From Cupriavidus pauculus (lineage in GTDB: Bacteria; Pseudomonadota; Gammaproteobacteria; Burkholderiales; Burkholderiaceae), in NCBI RefSeq assembly GCF_003854935.1, contig NZ_CP033969.1, positions 2,170,001 to 2,234,000 on the forward strand: a DNA stretch of 64,000 bases, given 5' to 3'. The notes under the pieces are model-generated. The model did not search any database. It was given only the letters and a program-made list of their open reading frames with translations, and was not told where the DNA came from. Below are positions 49,510 to 58,275 of the stretch, in pieces. Numbering within the stretch: position 1 is the stretch's first letter; the number at the start of each line of letters is the position of its first letter. Both the position numbers and the translations under genes were made by a program.

Positions 49510-51294
49510 TTACTGGCGCGGCAGCCGGCGACGGGTCGGGGCCGGCGCGGGCTTGATCTGGGACATATCGACCAGCCGATACATGCGGAAGCGCTCGTCA
49601 CGGTCGGCGGGGCGGCGGCCTTCCCAGATCAGGCGCCATTCGAAATGCGAGATATTGCCCGGCGCGCCATAGTCCACGGCGTCGTGTCGCAGCAGCACAT
49701 CGCAGCCATCGGCGGGCCCGCCAAAACGGATATGGCCGAAGTACGCGAACGACGCCAGTTGCGCATCGCCCATGCGGATCGGCTGCACGCACTGGTACGT
49801 CGAAGGCAGCGCCATGGCGGCGGCGCGCGCCACGTCGCGATAGGTCTTGCCGTAGTTGATCGACGGCAGCCACAGCGTCATGGCCATGACCCACATCAGC
49901 GTCGTGCCGGCCGCCGAGATCACCACCGGCCGCCAGATCTGCTTGGGCGCCCGCGACAGGCGCCAGCGCACCACCAGCACCCATGCCACGGTCGCGGCCA
50001 GCGCGATGACCACCGCGCTGATCGTGAACGTGTGCTCGAAGCCGGGAATCTGGCGGAACACGTTGTTGGCGATCCTGGGCGGCCAGCCCGTGGTCTTGGC
50101 GATCCACATGAACCAGACCGTGCCGCCGAAGATCGTGAAGAACAGCAGCGCGAACCAGTCCACCGCGTTGATGGCCGCGCGCGGCAGCGTGGGCAGCGCG
50201 AACGCGGCCAGGATGGCCATCGGCGGCAGCAGCAGGATGAACTGCACGTCGCCCGGGCTACGCTGCAGCACCAGCAGCAGGAACAGCATCGCCAGGATGG
50301 CTAGCGGCAGCGCCACATGGGGCGCGCGCCGCATGCCGCGCCACGACAGCCACGCGAAGGCCGCAATCGGCCACACGGGCCAGGCGAACAGCAGGAAGTT
50401 GCGGGCGATGAAGCCGGCCGTCGGCAGCGACGGCGGGCCGTAGGTGCGGCGGTCGTAGCGCGCCCATTCGCGGATGTAGGTCACGCCGTCGTCGGTCACG
50501 GCCGCGCCCAGGTAGACGGCGGCCATCCAGATGGCGACGATGGCCAGCGCCACGGGCACGCCAATCTGCAGCAGCCGCTTGAGCGGCACAGGCTGCGAGA
50601 CGGCGCCCGCGATCAGCGCCGCCCCCAGCAGCGCCGCCGCCAGGATCGGCCCGCTGGCCAGGCACAGCGCCGCCAGTCCCACGCCGAACCAGAGGCTGCC
50701 CTGCACGGGCTTGTCCAGGCTGCGCACCATGCCGTAGAGCATGAACGCGATGAAGCAGACCTGCCCGACCTGCGCCGTGGTCTCGTGGCCGCGCATCGCC
50801 AGGCCCACGCAGGCCAGGAAGATCAGCAGCGCGCCATCGGCCAGCGCGCGGCCGTACGACCGCGCGTCGGGCTGCCCGCCGAAGGCGAACGCAAACGGCT
50901 GCACCTCGTCGCGGCGGCCCAGCAGATAGGTGGAATACCAGATGAAGGCGCAGGTGCCGAAGTAGAACAGCGCCGTGGCCAGCCGCGACGCATCCGGCGC
51001 GCCCAGCCAGCCGCCGAACAGCCGGATCATCAGCCCGCCCACCCAGTACACCAGCGGCCCTTCCTGGCTGAACGGCCGCCCGACGATGTTGGGCATCAGC
51101 CAGTCCTGCACGCCGCCGATGCCGAGCTGCCACATCACGCCGAAGCCCGCGGCATCCTCGTTCTTCCACGGATCGCGGCCGAACAGGCCGGTCAGTCCGT
51201 AGATGATGCAGATCGCCAGCAGCAGGTAGCGGGGCAGGGCGCCCGTGGCCGCGGCGGTCAGGTGGACAGGAGAGGTCTTGGTGGCTTGGGACAT
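49510..51294 (-). CDS. GT39/ArnT-like membrane glycosyltransferase
   Basis: 594 aa with a dozen or so membrane segments and a C-terminal soluble domain (about residues 490-594). The first periplasmic loop GRDPWKNEDAAGFG has the acidic residues expected of GT-C/PMT-family transferases, and later SQEGPLVYW fits the same fold. It probably moves a sugar from a lipid carrier to an envelope acceptor such as lipid A or a protein. The acceptor cannot be told from the sequence and ArnT (aminoarabinose) is only one possibility. It follows rpmE2 but is separated from it by a terminator. Confidence 0.75.
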   Translation of the reverse strand: MSQATKTSPVHLTAAATGALPRYLLLAICIIYGLTGLFGRDPWKNEDAAGFGVMWQLGIGGVQDWLMPNIVGRPFSQEGPLVYWVGGLMIRLFGGWLGAPDASRLATALFYFGTCAFIWYSTYLLGRRDEVQPFAFAFGGQPDARSYGRALADGALLIFLACVGLAMRGHETTAQVGQVCFIAFMLYGMVRSLDKPVQGSLWFGVGLAALCLASGPILAAALLGAALIAGAVSQPVPLKRLLQIGVPVALAIVAIWMAAVYLGAAVTDDGVTYIREWARYDRRTYGPPSLPTAGFIARNFLLFAWPVWPIAAFAWLSWRGMRRAPHVALPLAILAMLFLLLVLQRSPGDVQFILLLPPMAILAAFALPTLPRAAINAVDWFALLFFTIFGGTVWFMWIAKTTGWPPRIANNVFRQIPGFEHTFTISAVVIALAATVAWVLVVRWRLSRAPKQIWRPVVISAAGTTLMWVMAMTLWLPSINYGKTYRDVARAAAMALPSTYQCVQPIRMGDAQLASFAYFGHIRFGGPADGCDVLLRHDAVDYGAPGNISHFEWRLIWEGRRPADRDERFRMYRLVDMSQIKPAPAPTRRRLPRQ

Positions 51295-51356
51295 CGGCAG
51301 TGAATCCAGGCGGGCCGGCAGGGCGGGGGCAAGCCGCTATTGTCGGCCACAAATGC

Positions 51357-51383
51357 AAAAAGGCAGCCGATGCTGCCTCTTTG
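51357..51383 (-). terminator. rpmE2 terminator
   Basis: On the minus strand AGGCAGC-ATCG-GCTGCCT followed by TTTT, between rpmE2 and the glycosyltransferase gene. Confidence 0.85.
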
Positions 51384-51449
51384 TCAGGTCGCGCGCCGCG
51401 GGAGCATCCGTCCTGCCGCGCGCCGCGGTTGCCCGGTAGTGCTGGGCGA

Positions 51450-51707
51450 TTACTTCTTGGCTGCCAGCTTGCTGCCGAACTTCTGGCGGAACTTCTCGAC
51501 GCGGCCAGCCGTATCCATGATCTTCTGTTGGCCGGTGTAGAACGGGTGCGATTCCGACGACACTTCGATCTTGGCCAGCGGGTAGGTCTTGCCTTCGTGT
51601 TCGATCGTGTCCTTGGTCTGGATCGTCGAGCGGGTCACGAACTTGAAGTCGTTCGACACGTCGTGGAACAGGACTTCGCGATAATTCGGGTGAATGCCTT
51701 CTTTCAT
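51450..51707 (-). CDS. rpmE2: 50S ribosomal protein L31, type B
   Basis: 85 aa. The N-terminus [18 protein letters not shown] and the lack of the CxxC zinc ligands identify the zinc-free type B form. In several bacteria this paralogue replaces zinc L31 under zinc limitation; in Burkholderiales it is often the main form. GGAAGC lies before ATG 51707. It lies near rho and trxA, as in related genomes. No Zur box is evident upstream. Confidence 0.95.
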   Translation of the reverse strand: MKEGIHPNYREVLFHDVSNDFKFVTRSTIQTKDTIEHEGKTYPLAKIEVSSESHPFYTGQQKIMDTAGRVEKFRQKFGSKLAAKK

Positions 51708-51882
51708 GGTGCTTCCTTTCAGGTTGGGTAGCCAGTCCGCTCTCATGGCGCCGCAGCTTGCTTGCGGCGAGCGAACCACTTGCCGGTAACGGGCAAACCG
51801 GGATTATGGCAGAAAAACAAGAGGCTGGGCAAGATTCGTGGCCGCCTCGGGCCTGCCTGCCACACCTTCCGGATATGCCGGA

Positions 51883-52725
51883 TCAGGCACCTGTGGCCGG
51901 GTCTTGCCGATAGAACGTGGCGAGCGTCGCGTAGAGCGTGGGCCAATGGGTCCGAAGCCCGCCCGGATCGACGAAAAATGACTCCGACGCCACCGCGAAG
52001 AACTCGCTCGGGGCCTCGCAGCCGTACGGGTCGATCACCCGCAGGCGCGGCGGCAGCCGGTCGGGCGTATCCCAGGCCGAGTCGGGCAGCGCGTCGCAGG
52101 CATCGGCAAAGGCGTCGTACTCGGTCAGCAGCGTTTCGGCCCACTGCTCGGCATCGAGGCCCGGATGCAGCACGCGCGAGAACGGCGGCACGCCGTCGGG
52201 CTCGCCATCGAGCATGTCCAGCTTGTGCGCGAACTCGTGGATGACCACGTTGTACGAATCCGAGACATTGTCGAGCCCCGACCCGGACAGGTTCACGTCC
52301 TGCCATGACAGGATCACCGGGCCATGCTCCCACGCCTCGCCGCTGGCTTCCTCCTCCACGCCGTGCACCAGGCCGATCTCGTCCTCGACGGTCTTGCGGA
52401 TCAGGAACTCGCCCGGATACAGCACGATGCCGTGCCAGCCGCGATACCACTCGATGCCAAGCTTCAGGATCGGCACGCACGCCTGCACGGCCACGCCGAC
52501 CACCATCTCGTCGGTCAGCTCCAGTTCGTGCGCGGTGGAGTATTCCTTGCCCGCGATGAATAGCGTGGCCAGTTCGCGCAGCGCCGCCAGGTCGTCGGCG
52601 CCGTACCGCTGCACGAAGGGCAGGGTGGCGACGGTGCGTTGCCACAGGTCGTCGGGGATGGCGTAGTGCGCGAGCTGGCGTTCGCGCGAGCGGGCGCGCA
52701 GGTAGCTGGACAGTTTGCCGAACAT
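51883..52725 (-). CDS. mtfA: MtfA-like zinc-dependent peptidase (M90)
   Basis: 280 aa. The zinc motif HEFAH gives His163, Glu164 and His167. Family features such as VLYPGEFLIR and SWQDV near residues 105-145 and PSEFFAVASE/SFF near the C-terminus match MtfA. E. coli MtfA binds the glucose repressor Mlc and has aminopeptidase activity; whether Mlc exists here is not visible. ATG 52725 was preferred because the upstream GTG at 52758 would run into the rho terminator hairpin. It lies between rho and rpmE2. Confidence 0.88.
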   Translation of the reverse strand: MFGKLSSYLRARSRERQLAHYAIPDDLWQRTVATLPFVQRYGADDLAALRELATLFIAGKEYSTAHELELTDEMVVGVAVQACVPILKLGIEWYRGWHGIVLYPGEFLIRKTVEDEIGLVHGVEEEASGEAWEHGPVILSWQDVNLSGSGLDNVSDSYNVVIHEFAHKLDMLDGEPDGVPPFSRVLHPGLDAEQWAETLLTEYDAFADACDALPDSAWDTPDRLPPRLRVIDPYGCEAPSEFFAVASESFFVDPGGLRTHWPTLYATLATFYRQDPATGA

Positions 52726-52745
52726 GGTCAGGAGCGTCGGAAAGT

Positions 52746-52780
52746 AAAAAAGGCGCACCCGAAGGGTACGCCTTTTTGTA
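52746..52780 (-). terminator. rho terminator
   Basis: On the minus strand AAAAAGGCGTACCC-TTC-GGGTGCGCC followed by T6, 20 nt after the rho stop. Confidence 0.88.
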
Positions 52781-52800
52781 CGACTGGCAACTGCCGGCGG

Positions 52801-54063
52801 TCAGCCGCCGCGTCGCATCATGTCGAAGAACTCCGCGTTGTTCTTGGTCGGCTTCATCTTGTCGAGGATGAATTCCATGGCCTGGACCTCGTCCATGTCC
52901 GAGATGAACTTGCGCAGAATCCAGATCTTCTGGAGGATTTCCGGCTTGATCAGCAGTTCCTCGCGGCGCGTGCCCGACTTGTTCAGGTTGATGGCCGGGT
53001 AGACACGCTTTTCCGCCAGGCGGCGTTCCAGGTGCACTTCCATGTTGCCGGTGCCCTTGAACTCTTCGTAGATCACGTCGTCCATGCGGCTGCCCGTTTC
53101 GATCAGCGCCGTGGCGATGATGGTCAGCGAGCCGCCTTCTTCCAGATTGCGCGCGGCGCCGAAGAAGCGCTTCGGGCGCTGCAGCGCGTTGGCGTCCACA
53201 CCGCCGGTCAGCACCTTGCCCGATGCCGGCACCACGGTGTTGTAGGCGCGCGCCAGGCGGGTGATCGAGTCCAGCAGGATCACCACGTCGCGCTTCAGTT
53301 CCACCAGGCGCTTGGCCTTCTCGATAACCATTTCGGCCACCTGCACGTGACGGATGGCCGGTTCGTCGAACGTCGACGCCACCACCTCGCCGCGCACCGA
53401 GCGCTGCATTTCGGTCACTTCTTCCGGCCGTTCGTCAATCAGCAGCACGAACAGGTCGGCTTCCGGATGGTTGTTGGCAATCGCGTGGGCGATGTGCTGC
53501 AGCATCACGGTCTTGCCGGACTTCGGCGATGCCACCAGCAGCGCGCGCTGGCCGCGGCCGATCGGGGCGATCATGTCGACGATGCGGCCGGTGATGTTTT
53601 CCTCGGCGCGGATATCGCGTTCGAGCGTGAGCGGCCGGTTCGGATGCAGCGGCGTCAGGTTCTCGAACATGATGCGGTTCTTCACCGCCTCGGGCGGCTG
53701 CCCGTTGACCTTGTCCACCTTCACCAGCGCAAAGTAGCGCTCGCCGTCCTTGGGCGTGCGGACCTCGCCTTCGATCGAATCACCGGTATGCAGGTTGAAG
53801 CGGCGGATCTGCGACGGGCTGATGTAGATGTCGTCAGTGCTCGCCAGGTACGACGTTTCCGGCGAGCGCAGGAAACCGAAGCCATCGGGCAGAACTTCCA
53901 GCGTGCCGTCTCCGTAGATGGTTTCGCCCATCTTGGCGCGCTTCTTCAGGATCGCAAACATGAGTTCCTGTTTGCGCATCCGTTGTGCGTTGTCGATCTC
54001 GAGCGTTGCCGCCATTTCGAGAAGCGCAGACACGTGAAGCGATTTGAGTTCTGTCAGGTGCAT
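52801..54063 (-). CDS. rho: Transcription termination factor Rho
   Basis: 420 aa, close to E. coli length. It is a hexameric RNA-dependent ATPase that ends transcription at rut sites. The N-terminal Rho-N and cold-shock-like RNA domain (about residues 1-125: [17 protein letters not shown]) is followed by the ATPase with Walker A PKSGKT (Lys184), Walker [16 protein letters not shown] and the Q/R-loop region [15 protein letters not shown] 54063 is the family start. It lies downstream of trxA as in many proteobacteria. Confidence 0.98.
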   Translation of the reverse strand: MHLTELKSLHVSALLEMAATLEIDNAQRMRKQELMFAILKKRAKMGETIYGDGTLEVLPDGFGFLRSPETSYLASTDDIYISPSQIRRFNLHTGDSIEGEVRTPKDGERYFALVKVDKVNGQPPEAVKNRIMFENLTPLHPNRPLTLERDIRAEENITGRIVDMIAPIGRGQRALLVASPKSGKTVMLQHIAHAIANNHPEADLFVLLIDERPEEVTEMQRSVRGEVVASTFDEPAIRHVQVAEMVIEKAKRLVELKRDVVILLDSITRLARAYNTVVPASGKVLTGGVDANALQRPKRFFGAARNLEEGGSLTIIATALIETGSRMDDVIYEEFKGTGNMEVHLERRLAEKRVYPAINLNKSGTRREELLIKPEILQKIWILRKFISDMDEVQAMEFILDKMKPTKNNAEFFDMMRRGG

Positions 54064-54244
54064 AGACAAGGGGTACAGAAGGGGCCCGGACGGGCGAGAC
54101 CTAGGAGGGGGAAAGAATGAGCGAACGCTCGGGGAAGTTGTTGGGTCGCATCTTAGCACAATCCGGCCGGCGCGCCAGGGCTGGCGCGCGCAGGGCCGGA
54201 TCGTGCCGGGCCGGAGCGTCGGGCTCCGGCAAACGGGTGCTGGC

Positions 54245-54571
54245 TTAGACCTGGCCGTCCAGGAACGAGGTGAGCTGCGACTTGGACAGCGCGCCAACCT
54301 TCTGGGCCACGACTTCGCCGTTCTTGAACAGGATCAGCGTCGGGATGCCGCGGATGCCGAACTTGGCCGGCACCTGCTGGTTCTCGTCCACGTTGATCTT
54401 GGCGATCTGCACGCGGTCGCCGTAGTCCTTGGCCACCTCGTCCAGGATCGGGGCAATCATCTTGCAAGGGCCGCACCATTCGGCCCAGAAGTCCAGCAGC
54501 ACGGGCTTGTCGGACTTGAGCACGTCGGTGTCGAACGATGCGTCGCTCACATACTTGATTTGGTCGCTCAT
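54245..54571 (-). CDS. trxA: Thioredoxin 1
   Basis: 108 aa, complete. A cytoplasmic disulfide reductant that serves ribonucleotide reductase, PAPS reductase and others. Active site WCGPC with Cys33 and Cys36; cis-proline in IRGIPTL. AGG before ATG 54571. It is upstream of rho on the same strand with a 181-nt gap. Confidence 0.97.
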   Translation of the reverse strand: MSDQIKYVSDASFDTDVLKSDKPVLLDFWAEWCGPCKMIAPILDEVAKDYGDRVQIAKINVDENQQVPAKFGIRGIPTLILFKNGEVVAQKVGALSKSQLTSFLDGQV

Positions 54572-55036
54572 GGCGGGGAACCTCAGGTTTCGCTCAGTTT
54601 ATGTTGAAGGCGGGCCGATGCCGTGGGGCTGAACCGCAACCTTACACGACAATCGTGCGGGGCCGCCGGCCGGCAGTGCGTGGCGACACGCGCCGCCATT
54701 GACGCCGATATGTTACCAGCTTGCCGGAATTCAAGCCCCGGGCCCGCCCGTCGCGCGCCGCGCGCCACCGGGGCGGGCGCGGCGCCTTGGGGGGCATTGT
54801 GCCGCGCCCCGGCCGCTGTTGCCGATGATAGTTTCAATCGGCGCGAAAGGCTGGCTCAATCGGCATCCCTCAAAGGTGGTATTTTGGCGGCGCGGCGGGG
54901 GCCGGCGTGGGGTTTTCCCGTAGCGGCGGGCGCCGGGCATGATCTAGAATCCACTTGAACGGATCGCATCCGTGATGCGCGTAGAATGGCAGGCCGGATG
55001 CGCCAACCCTGCATCTTCCGACAGAGGCCACCGATC
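54572..55036. other. Gene-free divergent region between trxA and the small unknown gene
   Basis: About 465 bp, very GC-rich in its middle (54730-54800). It must hold the trxA promoter (minus) and the promoter of the gene at 55037 (plus); TAGAAT at 54990-54995 is a possible -10 for the latter. No RNA gene or conserved frame is recognisable. Confidence 0.45.
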
Positions 55037-55300
55037 ATGACGTCCGATCCCCGCAAGCCTGATTCCGACACGCCCGACCCCGACCAGCTCAGCGACGCCC
55101 TGGCGCACCTGAGCAGCGCCGTCGAGTCCGACAGCATCGCCACCGGCGCGGCCAAGGGCCTCGTCTACAGCGTGATGGAAACGCTCGGCACGCTGATCGG
55201 CGACCCCGACCTGCCTGAACATGCGCGTTCGGGCTACGAGGGCCTGCTGGAAACCGCGCGCGAACTGCGCGCCCGCCTGGAGGGTGGCGGCGACCGCTGA
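55037..55300 (+). CDS. Small acidic protein of unknown function
   Basis: 87 aa, acidic, no membrane segment and no motif I recognise. The first 25 residues are Asp/Pro/Ser-rich and likely disordered; the rest (SDALAHLSSAVESDS ... LLETARELRARL) looks helical. The codon pattern is typical of the window's real genes. It is 65 nt before the AddB-like nuclease and on the same strand, so it may share that transcript. A longer frame from 54986 adds 17 residues without support. Confidence 0.55.
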   Translation: MTSDPRKPDSDTPDPDQLSDALAHLSSAVESDSIATGAAKGLVYSVMETLGTLIGDPDLPEHARSGYEGLLETARELRARLEGGGDR

Positions 55301-55365
55301 CACCCCCCGGCACGCATCGGGGGCGCCCCGGGCAGCCCCCGCATCCGCATCGGTCCCACGCATCC

Positions 55366-58275
55366 ATGACCCGGCTTTCGTTCCCTCCCGGCCCGTCGTT
55401 CCTCGACCAGGCCGCCACGGCGACGTGGTATTTCCTTGATCACTGCGGCCCGGCCGCGTCGGCGGCCCACGTGGTCGTGCCGACGGCCGCGCAGATCCCC
55501 GGCGTGCGCCAGGCGCTCGATGCCGCCGCGCGCGCGGCCGGCCAGCCGCGCCTGCTGCCGCGCGTGCTGACGCTGGGCCACTGGCTGCTGGATTTGCCGC
55601 CCGACCTCGATGCCGAACCCCGGCCCGCGCGCAGCCACGCCGCGCGGCTGTTGGCCGTGCAGCAGGCCATCCGCGCGCAGGATTGGCTCCGTGGGGCCTT
55701 TGGCGCGCAGACCGAGGGCGCGGCGTGGGGCCTTGCGCAGACGCTGCTGTCGATCAGCGACGAACTGAGCGCCCGCTGGCTGGAAGACGCGGCGGTCCGC
55801 GACGATGACGACATCGACGGCGACGACCGCGCCGCGCTGCTGCAGGGCGCGCTGCAGCGCACCTACGCGCACCTGTCCGAGCGCTTCCTGGGCCAGGAGG
55901 CCCAGATCGTGCTGGCGTTCTGGCAGATGCTGTCCGGCCCCGACGATCCGCTGCCCACGCGGCGCCGCGCGCTGCAACGGCTGGCGCAGCAGGTGGCGGG
56001 CCCGGTGGTCTGGATCGGGCCGACGCCGCCGGAGCCCATCGAGGCCAGCTTTCTGCGCCAGGCCGGCGAGATGGTGCCGACGATGGAAGTCGGCTACGAC
56101 TGGACCGGCGGCGCCGATCTTCCCGCCTTCGATACCCCCGCCGACACCCCCGCCGACTGGTACCGCACGCTGCTGGCCCTGTGGCCCGAGGCGCGCCGCG
56201 GCGAAGGCGTCGATGCCGCGCCCATGCCCGCGCTGCCCCGGACGCTGCCGGCCAGCCGCCCCAGCGTGCGCGTGATCGGCAGCGCCCGGTTCGAGGACGA
56301 GGCGGCCGCCGCCGCCAGCCAGCTCGTGCAATGGCTCAACGAAGGCCGCAAGCACGTGGCGCTGGTGGCCCACGACCGCGTGGTGGCGCGCCGCACGCGC
56401 GCGCTGCTGACGCGCGCCGGGGCCCCGGTCCGCGATGAAACGGGCTGGAAGCTGTCGACCACGCGCGCCGCCGCCGCGCTGATGCGCTGGTTCGACGTGC
56501 TGGTCGGCGACGGCGACACCGCCGCGCTGCTCGACCTGCTGAAGTCCCCGTTCTGCCTGCCCGCCGCCGACCGTCGCGGCGCGGCCATCGCGCTGCTGGA
56601 GCGCCAGATCCGTCGTGACGCGCTCACGGGCGGCTGGTCGCGCCTGCGCCATCTGTTCCCCGAGCGCGCCGGGACCACGGTCGTGGACGCCGAGGCGATG
56701 GCGGCCAGCGACACGGCGCTGCACGTGCGCGCCGCCGCGCGCGCGCTGATCGCCACGCTGGCCGACGAAGCCGCGCAATGGCCACGCGGCCACGCGCAGC
56801 AGCCGCTATCGGTCTGGCTGGCCCGGCTCGACGCCACGCTCGATACGCTCGGCATGCGCGCCGCGCTGGCCGACGACGACGCGGGCCGCCAGTTGCTGGA
56901 CGCCCTGGCGCGCTTGGCCGAGCTGCCCGACGACGAGACCGGCAGCCACGCCTCGCTGAATCAGCAGGAATTCCGCGCGATGCTGGCCGCGCTGCTGGAG
57001 ACCGTCGCCTACAAGGAGCCGTCCGCGCCGGGCCCGTCGCGCATCACGATCCTGCCGCTCAATGGCGCGCGGATGCGCCGCTTCGACGGCGTGGTGGTGG
57101 TGGGCTGCGACGATGCCCAGTTGCCGTCCAGCGCGGCCGAGCTGATGTTCTTCTCGAACCAGATGCGCCGCGAGCTGGGGCTGGAAGACCGCGAGGCGCG
57201 CTTCGCCCAGCAGGCGCGCGACCTGGCCGAAGTGCTGCTCAACAATGACGATGTCGTGCTGACGTGGCAGCGCTACGGCAGCCGGGGCGAGCCGCACCAC
57301 GTCTCGGGCTGGATCGAGCGGCTGTCGGCCTGCTGCGCGCGCGCCGGCGCGCCGATCGAGGCCAACGCGCCCCAGCCGCCGCTGGAAACCGTCGCGCGGC
57401 CGTCGTTCATGCCCGCGCCGTCGGCGCCCGCGCACGTGCCCACGCGCTGGAGCGCGGCGGCCTACAACATGCTGCGGCGCTGCCCGTACCAGTTCTTTGC
57501 CGGCCGCATGCTCGGCCTGGCCGGACTCGAAGTGCTGAACGACGACCTGGAAAAGCGCGACATCGGCAACCTGCTGCACCGCGTGCTGCTGCAATACCAC
57601 CAGGAAATCCACGATGCCGGCGAGCGCGACGACGCGCGGCGGCTTGCGCGCCTGCGCGAGATCACGGACACGGTCTTCGGCAAGCAGATGGCCGACGACG
57701 GCAACGCCATCAGCTACTACCGCCGCTGGTGCGAGGTGCTGCCGTCGTACGTCGCCTGGCAGGCCGCGCGCGAGGAAATGGGCTGGCACTGGCGCGGCGG
57801 CGAGCTCGACGCCGGCGTCGACGTGGCCATGCCCGACGGCGTGCCGCTGCGGCTGGCCGGCCGCATCGACCGGCTCGACAAGGGCCCGGACGGCGCTCAC
57901 GCTGTGCTCGACTACAAGACCCAGCCCGCCAGCCGCCTGCGCCGCAAGGCCGGCGATGCCGAGGAAGACTGCCAGCTCGCGTTCTACGGCCTGCTGCGGG
58001 CCGATGCGGTGGCCGGTAGCTGGGTGGCGCTGGAAGGCGTGAAGCAGGGCGGGCGCGACAGCGCCCCGGGCGCGCAGCGCGAAGTCGACCTGCCGGAGTT
58101 CCAGGCCGCCGTGACGTGGCTGGAGCGCCAGCTTCGGCACGATGTGGGCCGCCTGCGCCAGGGTGCGAAGCTGCCCGCGTTCGGTGACGCCGCGGCCTGC
58201 ACCTATTGCGAAGCGCGCGGCCTGTGCCGCAAGGGCTTCTGGGAATCCACCACCTTGCCCGACCTGAAGACATGA
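55366..58275 (+). CDS. AddB-like PD-(D/E)XK nuclease subunit (RecB-family)
   Basis: 969 aa. The C-terminal nuclease has the catalytic pair in HAVLDYKTQ (Asp849, Lys851). Four cysteines, Cys706 (CPYQFF), Cys945, Cys948 and Cys954, follow the C-(n)-C-x2-C-x5-C pattern of the AddB iron-sulfur staple. The N-terminal part resembles an inactivated helicase: no Walker A is seen. With the downstream helicase-nuclease it should process double-strand breaks for RecA. In betaproteobacteria this pair is a divergent AddAB group, sometimes named only probable DNA repair protein. The stop overlaps the next start (ATGA). Confidence 0.87.
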   Translation: MTRLSFPPGPSFLDQAATATWYFLDHCGPAASAAHVVVPTAAQIPGVRQALDAAARAAGQPRLLPRVLTLGHWLLDLPPDLDAEPRPARSHAARLLAVQQAIRAQDWLRGAFGAQTEGAAWGLAQTLLSISDELSARWLEDAAVRDDDDIDGDDRAALLQGALQRTYAHLSERFLGQEAQIVLAFWQMLSGPDDPLPTRRRALQRLAQQVAGPVVWIGPTPPEPIEASFLRQAGEMVPTMEVGYDWTGGADLPAFDTPADTPADWYRTLLALWPEARRGEGVDAAPMPALPRTLPASRPSVRVIGSARFEDEAAAAASQLVQWLNEGRKHVALVAHDRVVARRTRALLTRAGAPVRDETGWKLSTTRAAAALMRWFDVLVGDGDTAALLDLLKSPFCLPAADRRGAAIALLERQIRRDALTGGWSRLRHLFPERAGTTVVDAEAMAASDTALHVRAAARALIATLADEAAQWPRGHAQQPLSVWLARLDATLDTLGMRAALADDDAGRQLLDALARLAELPDDETGSHASLNQQEFRAMLAALLETVAYKEPSAPGPSRITILPLNGARMRRFDGVVVVGCDDAQLPSSAAELMFFSNQMRRELGLEDREARFAQQARDLAEVLLNNDDVVLTWQRYGSRGEPHHVSGWIERLSACCARAGAPIEANAPQPPLETVARPSFMPAPSAPAHVPTRWSAAAYNMLRRCPYQFFAGRMLGLAGLEVLNDDLEKRDIGNLLHRVLLQYHQEIHDAGERDDARRLARLREITDTVFGKQMADDGNAISYYRRWCEVLPSYVAWQAAREEMGWHWRGGELDAGVDVAMPDGVPLRLAGRIDRLDKGPDGAHAVLDYKTQPASRLRRKAGDAEEDCQLAFYGLLRADAVAGSWVALEGVKQGGRDSAPGAQREVDLPEFQAAVTWLERQLRHDVGRLRQGAKLPAFGDAAACTYCEARGLCRKGFWESTTLPDLKT

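Noticed and set aside
52726-52758. GTG start of mtfA at 52758
   Set aside because: It falls within the rho terminator hairpin; the ATG at 52725 gives a family-like N-terminus.
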